Both the position numbers and the translations under genes were made by a program. Shown here one piece after another: positions 33,681 to 42,906 of a stretch of DNA of 64,000 nucleotides (its first letter is position 1; each line of letters opens with the position of its first letter). The notes beneath the pieces were generated by a model that was not told where the DNA came from, searched no databases, and saw nothing but the letters and a program-made list of their open reading frames with translations. The DNA comes from an uncultured Prevotellaceae bacterium (lineage in GTDB: Bacteria; Bacteroidota; Bacteroidia; Bacteroidales; Bacteroidaceae): positions 19,339 through 83,338 of the forward strand of contig CACYKA010000005.1 in NCBI GenBank assembly GCA_902774795.1, in the 5' to 3' direction.

Positions 33681-34517
33681 TTAAGCTTCGTCGTGGTTTG
33701 CCTCGTAAGTCTGAGCAATTGTGTAACCTACCTCATCAAGAGCGTATGTAAGCTTATCGATACGGTTAGAGAAGAAGTTGTAAGAAATCACGGCGAGCCA
33801 TGATGTCAAGATACCGAGGGCGGTATTGATGAGGGCCTCAGAGATACCGGTTGAAAGTGCAACTGAGTCACCACCACCACCTGATGCCAGAGCGGCGAAT
33901 GACTTGATCATACCCGTTACAGTACCGAACAGAGCGGTAAGTGTACCCAGAGTAACGAGGGTAGCAAGCATAGGCATGTTCATCTGCAGGGTAGGCATCT
34001 CAAGCTGTACTGCCTCTTCGTGAGCCTGCTGAATCTTAGAAATCTTCTGAGCCTTCTTGAGGTTGGTGTCTTTTTCCATCTCCTCGTACATCTTCAAAGA
34101 AGCGCCAACAACGTTTGCAATAGTTCCGCTCTGCTTCTTGCAGAGATCCTGAGCCTTTGCGAAGTCATTCTGCTTCAGAGCAGCCTTGATTTCAACAACG
34201 AACTTTGTTGTAGCCATCTTACCGAATGCTGTGCGCTGTGCGAGCATACGCTCAATAGAAAGACAAAGCACAGTGAGAATCAAGGTAATCAGGACAGGCA
34301 CAACGACACCACCTTTGTAGATAGTACCGAGCATGTTACCATTAAGAACTTCTCCATCAGGATCGCCACCTACGAAGTTGGCTGAGTCACCGAGGACATA
34401 CTTGTAGATACATACTGCAATGATGAACATTGCGAAAATAATCCAAATTGCATTACGAACTCCCTGAAAACCTGCTGAGGCTTTCTTCTGAGCGGCTGGT
34501 TTTTTAACGTCTGCCAT
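33681..34517 (-). CDS. exbB: MotA/TolQ/ExbB proton channel protein
   Basis: 278 residues with three TM segments (~22-42, ~75-92 and the pair ~180-265). The ExbB core is seen as MPMLATLVTLGTLTALFGTVTG and ALSTGISEALINTALGILTSWLAVI. It forms the proton-conducting pentamer that powers TonB. It is the first gene of the operon; a -7 box lies at 34616-34623, leaving a ~95-nt leader. Confidence 0.94.
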   Translation of the reverse strand: MADVKKPAAQKKASAGFQGVRNAIWIIFAMFIIAVCIYKYVLGDSANFVGGDPDGEVLNGNMLGTIYKGGVVVPVLITLILTVLCLSIERMLAQRTAFGKMATTKFVVEIKAALKQNDFAKAQDLCKKQSGTIANVVGASLKMYEEMEKDTNLKKAQKISKIQQAHEEAVQLEMPTLQMNMPMLATLVTLGTLTALFGTVTGMIKSFAALASGGGGDSVALSTGISEALINTALGILTSWLAVISYNFFSNRIDKLTYALDEVGYTIAQTYEANHDEA

Positions 34518-34615
34518 AATTTTGTTTAGTTAGATTAAAAATTAATTGAAAAATTAGATATAAATTAAGTTTAATACTCTCTGTTTACACGAGGTTAGAT
34601 TGTTGAATCCGCTGA

Positions 34616-34623
34616 CAAAGGTA
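34616..34623 (-). promoter_or_regulatory. -7 box for the exbB operon
   Basis: TACCTTTG on the minus strand matches TAnnTTTG; the -33 region is weak. Confidence 0.45.
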
Positions 34624-34778
34624 GGAATTTTTCTTGACATTGGGCATGAATTAAGAACTTTTAACATGAAAACTTAGTGTTTTGGGCATAAATGCTGTCT
34701 TTGATAGACAAACTAAAGCATGCTCTATATTCTCATAACGCTAAAATATGCCATTTTATTATGTAATTTCGCATAAAC

Positions 34779-34811
34779 AAAAAATGGTCACGCACATGCG
34801 CGACCATTTTT
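34779..34811. terminator. Terminator downstream of aspC
   Basis: Stem AAAAATGGTC with GACCATTTTT (34802-34811), plus an inner CGC/GCG pairing and T-rich ends on both strands, follows the aspC stop (34835) on the minus strand. Confidence 0.85.
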
Positions 34812-34834
34812 ATATTATAATGAGAAGGATTCTT

Positions 34835-36025
34835 TTAGTGCAGTTTTGCACAGCATTCCTTGATTCTGCGCATAGCCTCAACGATATTTTCGTCGCTTGT
34901 GGCATAGCTCATGCGGAAGCATTCAGGGTCACCGAAGGCATCGCCGCCGACTGTTGCCACGTGACCAACTTCAAGCAGATACATTGCAAAGTCGTTGGTG
35001 TCTTTGATGGTGCGCTCTCCGTCGGTCTTGCCAAGGAAACTCTTACATTTTGGGAATACATAGAAAGCTCCGTCAGGAGTGTTCACCTCCAAACCTGGGA
35101 TTTCCTTTACAAGTCCCACGATGAGGTCCTTTCTGCGCTCGAAAGCCTGACGCATCTCCTCTACGCATGCCTGTGAAGCGGTGTAAGCCTCGAGGGCTGC
35201 CCTCTGTGATACAGAGCATGGACCTGAAGAATACTGGCCCTGAAGTTTATTACATCCTTTTACTATCCATTCAGGAGCGGCCATATAGCCGATACGCCAT
35301 CCTGTCATTGCGTATGCCTTTGAGACACCGTTGATGATGATGCTCTGCTCCTTCATGCCTGGGAACTGGGCGATGCTCTCGTGCTTGCCTACGTAGTTGA
35401 TGTGCTCGTAAATCTCGTCAGCAAGAACGTACATCTCAGGATGCTTCTTGATAACCTCGGCAAGGGCTTCCAACTCAGCCTTGCTATATACGGCACCTGT
35501 AGGGTTGCTCGGAGAGCAGAGAATGAGCATGCGTGTCTTCGGGGTGATGGCTGCCTCCAACTGAGCTGGGGTAATCTTGAAGTTCTGGTCGAATCCTGCA
35601 GGGATATGTACTGGTGTACCACCTGCCAGAAGCACCATCTGTGGATAGGATACCCAGTATGGGGTTGGTATGATAACTTCTTCGCCGTCATCGACAAGGG
35701 CCATGATGGCATTACATACTGCCTGCTTGGCACCATTGCTCACGCATATCTCGCTGGCTTTGTAATCCAGGCCGTTCTCGTTCTTCAGCTTTGCTACGAT
35801 GGCCTCGCGAAGGTCGGCATAGCCTGGAACGGGTGAATACTTTGACCAGTTCTCGTCAATGGCGTTCTTAGCGAAGGTCTTGATATGGTCGGGAGTATTG
35901 AAGTCCGGCTCACCGACACTTAGGTTGATAACGTCAATTCCTGCAGCCTTCATTTCACTGCTCTTTTGCGACATCGCAAGGGTGGCAGAGGGGGCTAATC
36001 TGTTCAATCTACTTGATAAATGCAT
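34835..36025 (-). CDS. aspC: Aspartate aminotransferase (PLP class I)
   Basis: 396 residues, full length. Hallmarks are INLSVGEPDFNTPDHI, the SNPTGAVYS loop, VLADEIYEHINY with the PLP-N1 Asp, and the Schiff-base Lys (~237) in NGVSKAYAMTGWRIGY. The C-terminal Arg is in FRMSYATSDE. It moves the amino group between aspartate and 2-oxoglutarate, or acts on related substrates. It is the last gene of a run with the AICAR transformylase-like gene, a small basic protein and the LptF/G permease; the 12-bp spacing to the permease gene suggests co-transcription. Confidence 0.92.
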   Translation of the reverse strand: MHLSSRLNRLAPSATLAMSQKSSEMKAAGIDVINLSVGEPDFNTPDHIKTFAKNAIDENWSKYSPVPGYADLREAIVAKLKNENGLDYKASEICVSNGAKQAVCNAIMALVDDGEEVIIPTPYWVSYPQMVLLAGGTPVHIPAGFDQNFKITPAQLEAAITPKTRMLILCSPSNPTGAVYSKAELEALAEVIKKHPEMYVLADEIYEHINYVGKHESIAQFPGMKEQSIIINGVSKAYAMTGWRIGYMAAPEWIVKGCNKLQGQYSSGPCSVSQRAALEAYTASQACVEEMRQAFERRKDLIVGLVKEIPGLEVNTPDGAFYVFPKCKSFLGKTDGERTIKDTNDFAMYLLEVGHVATVGGDAFGDPECFRMSYATSDENIVEAMRRIKECCAKLH

Positions 36026-36037
36026 TGTGTTTTTTGT

Positions 36038-37858
36038 TTATATGTTCTTTGTTACTTGTTCTATTCGTGCTATCATAAGGTCGTTGACCTTACGTATCTG
36101 CTTCAGTTCCCTGTAAAGCCTGAGGCGTCCGAGACCTTTCTCCGATATTATCGGGTATTTGTTCAGATACGACAGTATGAAGCGGTCGCGTGTGTTGCTG
36201 AGGTCATCGACGAGTGCTTCCAACTCTTCATTGATGGCATCCAACTCTGGGTCTGGACGGTATCTCACTGCGGCGGCAATGGCGCTCAAGAGGTATTTCA
36301 GCTTGTACTTCCTGGAATATCGTCTCACATTATCCGTAAGGCGTGTCAGGCGCCGCATGTCAGCAAAGTAGTCGGGGTCGTGTATTATGACCTCCTTCGA
36401 TGTTATGTGTCTCTTCACTCTCAGACCCAGAACTCTTATGAAGAAGAGTCTGTAGGCATCCATGTTGAACACAGTGGAGTCCTTGTTTGCCTTGTATGTC
36501 ACCCATGCAGCAAGGGGTATCAGCACTGCAGGTGCCAGACCTTTTCCGAAGGCTATCGACCACGAAGCCTGGCGAGCCATGCGGAAGCCGGTGTTGTCAA
36601 GTATGTAGAAGAGTATGAAGACTACCACCGATATGATGACGGGCACTCCGAGACCGCCTTTCCTGATGATGGCTCCCAGTGAAGAACCGATGAAGAAGAA
36701 TACTATCACCATCAGCGACAGGGTGAATTTGTTCACCAGCTCTATCCAGTCTTCTCTCACCATCTTGAAGTTTACTTCGGCGGCATAGCTCCTGAATTCG
36801 GCTTGCATGTTGGCATTGCCTACTCTGTTTCTCAGCTGCTGCATCAGGTTGAGCTGCTTCTCGGGGGGCAGTTTGTGAAACAGCGAATCGACCATCGCCT
36901 TACCCTTGGCCTCGTGTCTTATGGCGGCTATGCTGTCTTCTTTCTTTACCTCTGGCGTGTTGAAGGCCATCGTCCGAAGTTCCTTGCGCACTTCCTTGCC
37001 TACGCTGTCCTGGAAGGTTTTCAGCGAGTCGATGTGGTGTAACAACTGCTTTATGCTCTGCGCAGTGGCCGACTGCGATATGCCTGACGCCTCCGCAAGG
37101 TTGAAGCCGTTGTCGAAGTCCAGCACTATCTGCTTCTCTGTGAACGACTCTCGCCTGTAGGGCACGTTGGCGTTGCCGGCAAATTCCTGTGACCTCATGT
37201 TCTCAAACCACTCTCCGTTGTACAGCGTGAGAAGCAGGTGCATCTTTTCTTCTGTTGACTGTAGCTTGCCTGAGTCGGCAAGGATTATGGCTGCGTCTTC
37301 GAAGCTCTGAGTCATGCGGTATATCATCACACCGTACAGCATGCCAGTGTTCAGGTCTTTCTTCTGAACGTAGAGGTTGCAGTTTGGTATGCCTGAATAG
37401 AAAATCTCTTCCGGAATCTCCAGTTCAGGGCTCTTCTGCTTCATCGACAGCAGGAGCTGCCTCAGGTTCACGTTCGACTGCGGACCGATGTCGTTCTGGA
37501 AGACAAACGAGAGGCCGGCTATCATCGTCACGATGATTATCACACCTCTCAAACTCTTAATCAACGATATGCCTGCGGCTTTTATCGCCGTCAGCTCGCT
37601 GCTCTCGCCAAGGTTGCCCATCGTGATTAGCGATGACAGCAGCACCGCCAGCGGCAAGGCCTGTGGCACCAGCATCAGACCCATGTACCAGAAGAATTTT
37701 CCGAGTACGTCCAGAGAGAGGCCTTTTCCTATCAGCTCGTCAACATAGCGCCACAGAAACTGCATCATCAGCACGAACAGGCTTATGCAGAACGTGCCGA
37801 TAAAGAGCAACAGAAACTGTCGCACCATGAATATGTCAAGCTTCTTGAATATCCTCAT
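36038..37858 (-). CDS. LptF/LptG family permease with C-terminal extension
   Basis: 606 residues. TM segments at ~13-32, 50-75 and 98-118 and three more at ~385-470 frame a periplasmic domain, the YjgP/YjgQ layout (IFKKLDIFMVRQFLLLFIGTF; FVLMMQFLWRYVDELIGKG). The family exports lipopolysaccharide from the inner membrane with LptB and LptC. After the last TM a ~140-residue helical, charged cytoplasmic tail (ITSKEVIIHDPDYFADMRRL ... ELKQIRKVNDL) is present, typical of Bacteroidetes versions. The start overlaps the 61-aa gene's stop by 4 bp. Confidence 0.9.
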   Translation of the reverse strand: MRIFKKLDIFMVRQFLLLFIGTFCISLFVLMMQFLWRYVDELIGKGLSLDVLGKFFWYMGLMLVPQALPLAVLLSSLITMGNLGESSELTAIKAAGISLIKSLRGVIIIVTMIAGLSFVFQNDIGPQSNVNLRQLLLSMKQKSPELEIPEEIFYSGIPNCNLYVQKKDLNTGMLYGVMIYRMTQSFEDAAIILADSGKLQSTEEKMHLLLTLYNGEWFENMRSQEFAGNANVPYRRESFTEKQIVLDFDNGFNLAEASGISQSATAQSIKQLLHHIDSLKTFQDSVGKEVRKELRTMAFNTPEVKKEDSIAAIRHEAKGKAMVDSLFHKLPPEKQLNLMQQLRNRVGNANMQAEFRSYAAEVNFKMVREDWIELVNKFTLSLMVIVFFFIGSSLGAIIRKGGLGVPVIISVVVFILFYILDNTGFRMARQASWSIAFGKGLAPAVLIPLAAWVTYKANKDSTVFNMDAYRLFFIRVLGLRVKRHITSKEVIIHDPDYFADMRRLTRLTDNVRRYSRKYKLKYLLSAIAAAVRYRPDPELDAINEELEALVDDLSNTRDRFILSYLNKYPIISEKGLGRLRLYRELKQIRKVNDLMIARIEQVTKNI

Positions 37859-38040
37859 TTATGCCGGTTCGCCCTCTGCTCGCGGTATTTGGCCTTCTGC
37901 TTTGCTGAGCCAGAACCGTGAGCGCCGGTGATGTACTTCTTTTTCTTCGCTTTGGTCTTTATCTTCTCCTCCCTTTTGGGTTTGTCGCCTCCGCGTCCGA
38001 AGTTTATGCCGTTTTCCAGTATGTTCTGAAAGTCATCCAT
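37855..38040 (-). CDS. Small basic protein, 61 aa
   Basis: A 61-residue protein, MDDFQNILENGINFGRGGDK then Lys/Arg-rich sequence (KTKAKKKKYITGAHGSGSAK). It overlaps the upstream gene by one base (TAATG) and the downstream permease by 4 bp (ATGA), so translation is very likely coupled. No TM segment. The charge suggests binding to nucleic acid or to an acidic surface. Unrecognised. Confidence 0.7.
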   Translation of the reverse strand: MDDFQNILENGINFGRGGDKPKREEKIKTKAKKKKYITGAHGSGSAKQKAKYREQRANRHK

Positions 38041-39224
38041 TAATGGTGGAATAGTCTTACGCCTGTGAATGCCATTGTGATGTTATACTTGTCGCAGGTG
38101 TCTATGACATTGTCGTCGCGCACTGAACCGCCAGCCTGTGCAATGTACTCTACGCCGCTGCGATGTGCTCTCTCGATATTGTCGCCGAATGGGAAGAAGG
38201 CGTCTGAACCCAGTGCCACCTTGGTGTTCTGTGCTATCCAGGCCTTTTTCTCCTCGCGTGTCAGTGGCTCTGGCTTCTCTGTGAAGAACATCTGCCACAT
38301 GCCGTCGGCCAGTACGTCCTCATAGTCGTCAGAGATATACACGTCGATGGTATTGTCCCTATCGGCCCTGCGGATGCCCTCCTTGAATGGCAGTGCCATC
38401 ACCTTCGGACACTGGCGCAGCCACCAGATGTCGGCTTTGTTGCCTGCAAGGCGTGTGCAGTGGATGCGGCTCTGCTGACCTGCTCCGATGCCTATTGCCT
38501 GGCCGTCCTTGACATAGCATACGCTGTTGCTTTGGGTATATTTCAGAGTGATGAGGGCAATCATCAGGTCGCGCTTAGCTTCTTCAGTGAAGGTCTTGTT
38601 CTTCGTCGGAATATTCTCAAAGAGGGTAGGGTCGTTGAGTTTTATCTCGTTCCTGCCCTGCTCAAAGGTAATGCCGAAGCACTGCTTTGTCTCCACTGGT
38701 GCTGGCTTGTACTCTGGGTCAATCTTTATCACGTTGTATGTGCCCTTTCTCTTCTCTCTCAGTATCTGCAGGGCTTCTTCGCTGAAGCTGGGGGCTATGA
38801 CGCCGTCGCTCACTTCCCTCTTTATCAGCGTTGCCGTTGCTGCGTCGCATTCGTCGCTCAGGGCAATGAAGTCACCGTATGATGACATTCTGTCGGCACC
38901 GCGAGCTCTTGCATAGGCGCATGCTATCGGGGTCAGCGGAAGCTTGATGTCGTCCACAAAGTATATCTTCTTCAGTGTGTCGCTCAGGGGCAGACCTACC
39001 GCTGCACCAGCTGGTGAAACGTGTTTGAACGATGCTGCCGCAGGAAGGCCGGTAGCCTCCTTCAGTTCTTTCACAAGCTGCCATGAATTCAGGGCGTCAA
39101 GGAAATTGATGTAGCCAGGGCGGCCGTTAAGTACTTCAATGGGCAGTTCTCCGTCGCCTGCCATGTAGATGCGTGATGGCTTCTGATTAGGATTGCAGCC
39201 ATACTTTAATGCTAATTCTTTCAT
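38040..39224 (-). CDS. Stand-alone AICAR transformylase (PurH C-domain type)
   Basis: 394 residues matching only the transformylase half of PurH: LALKYGCNPNQKPSRIY, the catalytic KHVSPAGAAVG motif, ARGADRMSSYGDF, YTQSNSVCYVKDGQAIGIGA and GSDAFFPFGDNIERAHRSGV. The IMP cyclohydrolase domain of bifunctional PurH (~200 residues) is absent and there is room for neither remnant nor partner nearby. It should transfer formyl from 10-formyl-THF to AICAR in purine synthesis. A -7 box (39256-39263) precedes it. Confidence 0.88.
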   Translation of the reverse strand: MKELALKYGCNPNQKPSRIYMAGDGELPIEVLNGRPGYINFLDALNSWQLVKELKEATGLPAAASFKHVSPAGAAVGLPLSDTLKKIYFVDDIKLPLTPIACAYARARGADRMSSYGDFIALSDECDAATATLIKREVSDGVIAPSFSEEALQILREKRKGTYNVIKIDPEYKPAPVETKQCFGITFEQGRNEIKLNDPTLFENIPTKNKTFTEEAKRDLMIALITLKYTQSNSVCYVKDGQAIGIGAGQQSRIHCTRLAGNKADIWWLRQCPKVMALPFKEGIRRADRDNTIDVYISDDYEDVLADGMWQMFFTEKPEPLTREEKKAWIAQNTKVALGSDAFFPFGDNIERAHRSGVEYIAQAGGSVRDDNVIDTCDKYNITMAFTGVRLFHH

Positions 39225-39255
39225 GTAATGAAACCTTTTTTCCTGTTTTTGGGCG

Positions 39256-39263
39256 CAAAATTA
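39256..39263 (-). promoter_or_regulatory. -7 box for the AICAR transformylase operon
   Basis: TAATTTTG on the minus strand, 31 bp before the ATG at 39224. Confidence 0.45.
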
Positions 39264-39305
39264 CTAAATTTTGAGCAAAAACACGCATTTATTGACATTT
39301 TTTTG

Positions 39306-39313
39306 TATCTTTG
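39306..39313 (+). promoter_or_regulatory. -7 box for the RNR C-terminal-like gene
   Basis: TATCTTTG matches TAnnTTTG, 26 bp before the ATG at 39340. No well-spaced -33 box. Confidence 0.45.
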
Positions 39314-39339
39314 CCGCCAAAATAACAAGATATATCAAT

Positions 39340-39801
39340 ATGGCAGAAGGATTTAATGACAATTATCGCAAGCGCCCTGAGATTTTGGAGTGCGATGTGG
39401 TACGTTTTCAGAATGCAAAGGATAAGTGGGTAGCTTTTGTTGGTTTGCTCGATGGAAAACCCTATGAGATTTTCACAGGTTTACAGGACGATGACGATGG
39501 TATTATCCTCCCAAAGTCAGTCAATACTGGCAAGATAATACGCCACATCAACGAAGACGGCACCAAGCGTTACGACTTCCAGTTTGAAAACCGCAGAGGG
39601 TATAAGACCACTGTTGAAGGGCTCTCCGAAAAATTTAACCCTGAGTATTGGAACTATGCCAAGCTCATAAGTGGAATCCTGCGCTATGGCATGCCCCTTG
39701 AGACCGTTGTAAAGCTCGTATCTTCCCTTGAAATGGACGGTGGCATCGATACCTGGGCCAACGGCGTTGCAAAAGCATTGAAGAAATACGTTGAGGAATA
39801 A
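39340..39801 (+). CDS. Stand-alone protein resembling the C-terminus of class II ribonucleotide reductase
   Basis: 153 residues from ATG 39340; the longer in-frame extension would cross the promoter. The sequence KRPEILECDVVRFQN ... KWVAFVGLLDGKPYEIFTGL ... FNPEYWNYAKLISGILRYGM ... GVAKALKKY is what I recall from the C-terminal (TSCPD-like) end of adenosylcobalamin-dependent ribonucleotide reductases of Bacteroidetes. No catalytic RNR barrel is upstream. It may be a detached accessory subunit or a retained fragment. The next gene starts by TTG inside its last codons. Confidence 0.7.
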   Translation: MAEGFNDNYRKRPEILECDVVRFQNAKDKWVAFVGLLDGKPYEIFTGLQDDDDGIILPKSVNTGKIIRHINEDGTKRYDFQFENRRGYKTTVEGLSEKFNPEYWNYAKLISGILRYGMPLETVVKLVSSLEMDGGIDTWANGVAKALKKYVEE

Positions 39802-41818
39802 TATAGTCAGGTGGGGGTCCCTCATCCTTTTCATATTCCTCCCATTGTCTCTTCCCGCGCAGTCGTGGGAAGGGTATTTGGAGTATCTGTTTGAAGATAA
39901 CGGCGAAAGTTCCGCTGTCACCTTTCAGGAAGCCTATGATTACCTTTCTGAGCTCTCCTCCAACCCCCTTGATATCAATACCGTCGAGACTGAGGATCTC
40001 ACCCCCATTCCCGGCCTGAATATCAATCAGATAAGCGACATCATCGAATTTCGCCAGAAATACGGCCGAATCCGCGACATCCACGAATTATCCCTCATCC
40101 CTTCCATTGACGACAGGTTGAGGGATTATCTTTATTGTTTCCTCTACGTCGCCGACTCCACGCCACAAAAATGGTACAGCAAGGAAGCCCTCAAAAAGGG
40201 CCTCAAGCACCTCAATCACAGAATCCTCCTCACAGGTTACTTCCCCACCTACCCTCAGGATGAAACCTATCTGGGTGACAATACCAGGCACAGCATTCGC
40301 TATACCGTTGGTATGGGGGAGCATATAAAGTTCAACATCACTGGCGGCAAGGGCATCGGCGAGCCTTTCTTCACCCGCTGCAACAAACTAGGTTACGACT
40401 CCTACACCTACAATCTCTCCATCCGCCGTCTGGGCATCTTTAAACAGCTTATACTCGGAACATTCAAGGGACAGTTCGGCATGGGACTGACCATGAACAA
40501 CACTTTTACCGTCAGCAAGCAGAATATGCTCTCCGCAATAGGAAAAATCTCTAGCACCTTCAGTCCCTACAGCGGCACTTCCGACGAGAAACACTTCCAG
40601 GGCGCCGCCCTCACTCTCCAATGCTCCGACAATATCGAGGTCTCAGCCTTTGTTTCATATCGCTATGCCGATGCTACGCTCAATGCTGACAACACCATCT
40701 CCACAATACTGACAAACGGCTATCACCGCTCAAAGACGGAAATAGATAAGAAGAACAACATCAGCCTTTTCTCTGCCGGCGGTCATGTGGGCTATGGCAG
40801 AACAACGGAAGGCGGCGTGGAGTGGAGCATAGGCTCCTCATTTGTCTATACCGGCTTCTCCTCTGTCCTCAACCCTATATTCTCGAAAGACGGAGCAGTA
40901 AAAAAGTCACAGTTTTACCGTCTTTATTCCCCCAGCGGACACAGCACATACAATGCAGGCTTGGATTACAGGTTACGATGGCGCGAACTCAACATCGCAG
41001 GCGAGACTGCCCTCTCAGGTCGTAACGACAACACCTCGCATGCAGCCATAAAAAAGAAAGGTATGCCGATCGCAACAGTTAACAGCATCGCCTGGCGTGC
41101 CAGCGGAAAGGTCACGCTGACGGCAGTACAGAGATACTATGCCTACGAGTATCAGTCATATTACGGCCGTTCGTTCGGAGAAAATTCCAGTGTCACTAAC
41201 GAAAGCGGTATATACGGCGGCGTACATTATGAGGCTTCCCGCAGACTTATCCTTGACCTTTATACTGACTACGCCTATTTCCCTTGGTACAGATACCACC
41301 AGCCCAGCGGCACCTATTCTTGGGACAACTGCGCACAGGCTACCATCGATATGGGACGTAAGTGGACATTGTCTGTGCGCTATCGTTTCAAGACCAAGAG
41401 CAATGATGTCCATAAGACACGAATCATTGCCAACTACAGCGGTGAGAAACTGCAGTTGAGAAGTCACATAGAGGGTACCTTACTTGGTAAAGATAATGAT
41501 AAAAATGACGGTTTCATCGCCTCCCAGAGTGTCGGATATATAATCTCTGCCAGATGGAAGATACAGGGTATGGCAGCCTACTTCAATACTGACGGCTACG
41601 AGAGCCGTGTCTATGTCTATGAACCGGGTATGATGTACAATTTCAGCTATCCTTCCTTTTGGGACAAGGGAACGCACGCCATGCTGATGGTCAGTTGCAA
41701 GATAGCCTCATGGATTACTGCCATAGCAAAGGTCAGCAACACCTATACCTTTGCCACTTCGGAAAAATCCTCAAACAGCAAGACACTCATCGAGAGCCAG
41801 CTACAGATAAATTTGTAG
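39791..41818 (+). CDS. Helix-hairpin-helix protein with outer-membrane barrel-like domain
   Basis: 675 residues read from TTG 39791, overlapping the upstream stop by 11 bp. A signal peptide (WGSLILFIFLPLSLPAQ) is followed by a helical/HhH region at ~45-110 (NPLDINTVETEDLTPIPGLN, ISDIIEFRQKYGRIRDIHEL), as in ComEA-like proteins. The remaining ~550 residues have beta-barrel periodicity with alternating aromatic strands and end ESQLQINL. This HhH-barrel build is common in Bacteroidetes; the role is not established. No convincing ATG start exists nearby. Confidence 0.8.
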   Translation: MRNNIVRWGSLILFIFLPLSLPAQSWEGYLEYLFEDNGESSAVTFQEAYDYLSELSSNPLDINTVETEDLTPIPGLNINQISDIIEFRQKYGRIRDIHELSLIPSIDDRLRDYLYCFLYVADSTPQKWYSKEALKKGLKHLNHRILLTGYFPTYPQDETYLGDNTRHSIRYTVGMGEHIKFNITGGKGIGEPFFTRCNKLGYDSYTYNLSIRRLGIFKQLILGTFKGQFGMGLTMNNTFTVSKQNMLSAIGKISSTFSPYSGTSDEKHFQGAALTLQCSDNIEVSAFVSYRYADATLNADNTISTILTNGYHRSKTEIDKKNNISLFSAGGHVGYGRTTEGGVEWSIGSSFVYTGFSSVLNPIFSKDGAVKKSQFYRLYSPSGHSTYNAGLDYRLRWRELNIAGETALSGRNDNTSHAAIKKKGMPIATVNSIAWRASGKVTLTAVQRYYAYEYQSYYGRSFGENSSVTNESGIYGGVHYEASRRLILDLYTDYAYFPWYRYHQPSGTYSWDNCAQATIDMGRKWTLSVRYRFKTKSNDVHKTRIIANYSGEKLQLRSHIEGTLLGKDNDKNDGFIASQSVGYIISARWKIQGMAAYFNTDGYESRVYVYEPGMMYNFSYPSFWDKGTHAMLMVSCKIASWITAIAKVSNTYTFATSEKSSNSKTLIESQLQINL

Positions 41819-41819
41819 C

Positions 41820-42770
41820 TTATCTGCCTCTTTTCTTGGCTAACCGTCTGGAGCGCAGTTGCATGTTTTCACGTAACTGGTCGCTGTAGAGCCACGGCTC
41901 ACAGCTGTGGATGTCGCCGACGTTTAGGAAGTTTTTGTATGATTTGTATTCGGAACCGCTGTATCCGCTGACTACGAGGACGTGGTATTCAGGTGACAGC
42001 GTGACGGTGATGGTATCGTGCAGCATAGCCGGTGTTGCATCTGTGCGCCAGTTCACAGGATTGATTGCCATGCATGTCTGGGAAATCACGGGCTTTACGT
42101 ATTTTACGTCCTTCACGGTATTGTAGCAGATGGTTACCCCTGTATCACTGTCTCCCTGTGCCGGTCGGATATGATGACATGTGGCTGTATCCTCAGGAGT
42201 CACCTTGTAGCCAAGGACATACGCCGCTGCCAGTTGGCTGTAGGTCTCGTCATCCATGTGTTTCAGCAGTTCCACCACGGCTTTTCCGCCCTGGCTAAAG
42301 CCTGCTATGATGAGCGGACGGTGTGGGTTGCGTTGTTGCAGGAAGTAATCAAAAGCCTTGCATACATCTCCCATCGCCATACGGCAACGGTTTGTGATGG
42401 TATCCTCATTCTGCGTCATCCATGCCTCTATCGTTGTGTGGCGGTAAAATGGAGCATAGAAACGGTTTCCGGGAGCCATATAGTTCGCTGCACGGTTTAT
42501 TTCTATGGCCATATGTCCGCGATGGGCAGGATTCCACACATCAGCGTAGTGACAAACGCTTCCTTTCTCCGTTGTCCAGTCTTCCTCCCATGTCGATACG
42601 ACGTAGAACACATCAGCTCCCGTACCCTCGGTGTCGCAGTCACGTGTTATCCACATCGTAGTGTCCGCATAGTTCGGTTCCTGCGGTATATACTGTGCAA
42701 ACGCTGTCGTATTGCAGATGGTGAGGAAGGCAAGGCAAAGGCCGAAGTGCCTGATAATTTCTTTTCCCAT
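41820..42770 (-). CDS. DUF3089-type alpha/beta hydrolase, exported
   Basis: 316 residues with a signal peptide (FGLCLAFLTICNTTAFAQ). The segment YADTTMWITRD ... ADVFYVVSTWEEDW ... NRFYAPFYRHTTIEAW is typical of DUF3089. The nucleophile elbow GFSQGG lies in LIIAGFSQGGKAVVELL. It probably acts as a periplasmic esterase or lysophospholipase-like enzyme; the substrate is unknown. It is convergent with the HhH-barrel gene (1 bp apart). A -7 box is at 42799-42806. Confidence 0.87.
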   Translation of the reverse strand: MGKEIIRHFGLCLAFLTICNTTAFAQYIPQEPNYADTTMWITRDCDTEGTGADVFYVVSTWEEDWTTEKGSVCHYADVWNPAHRGHMAIEINRAANYMAPGNRFYAPFYRHTTIEAWMTQNEDTITNRCRMAMGDVCKAFDYFLQQRNPHRPLIIAGFSQGGKAVVELLKHMDDETYSQLAAAYVLGYKVTPEDTATCHHIRPAQGDSDTGVTICYNTVKDVKYVKPVISQTCMAINPVNWRTDATPAMLHDTITVTLSPEYHVLVVSGYSGSEYKSYKNFLNVGDIHSCEPWLYSDQLRENMQLRSRRLAKKRGR

Positions 42771-42798
42771 TTTCAGATGATATCTTATATCCAGAGGG

Positions 42799-42806
42799 CA
42801 AAAGTA
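42799..42806 (-). promoter_or_regulatory. -7 box for the DUF3089 gene
   Basis: TACTTTTG on the minus strand, 28 bp upstream of the ATG. Confidence 0.4.
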
Positions 42807-42864
42807 CGATTAAGTTTTGAGATATGCAAGGAAAAACAAATAAAATTATTTTTCAATTGTGCAT

Positions 42865-42896
42865 AAAAAAGTCCGACTGAAAATTCTCAGCCGGAC
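42865..42896 (-). terminator. Terminator after the His-rich gene
   Basis: GTCCGACTGA (42871-42880) pairs with TCAGCCGGAC (42887-42896) with one G-U. On the minus strand a TTTTTT run (42865-42870) follows. Confidence 0.88.
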
Positions 42897-42906
42897 CTAA
42901 AAACAT

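Larger units (their letters stand above)
34518..34834. other. Intergenic region between exbB and aspC
   Basis: It holds the exbB leader and -7 box (34616-34623) and, at the left-gene boundary, a bidirectional terminator (34779-34811). No further gene is seen. Confidence 0.6.
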
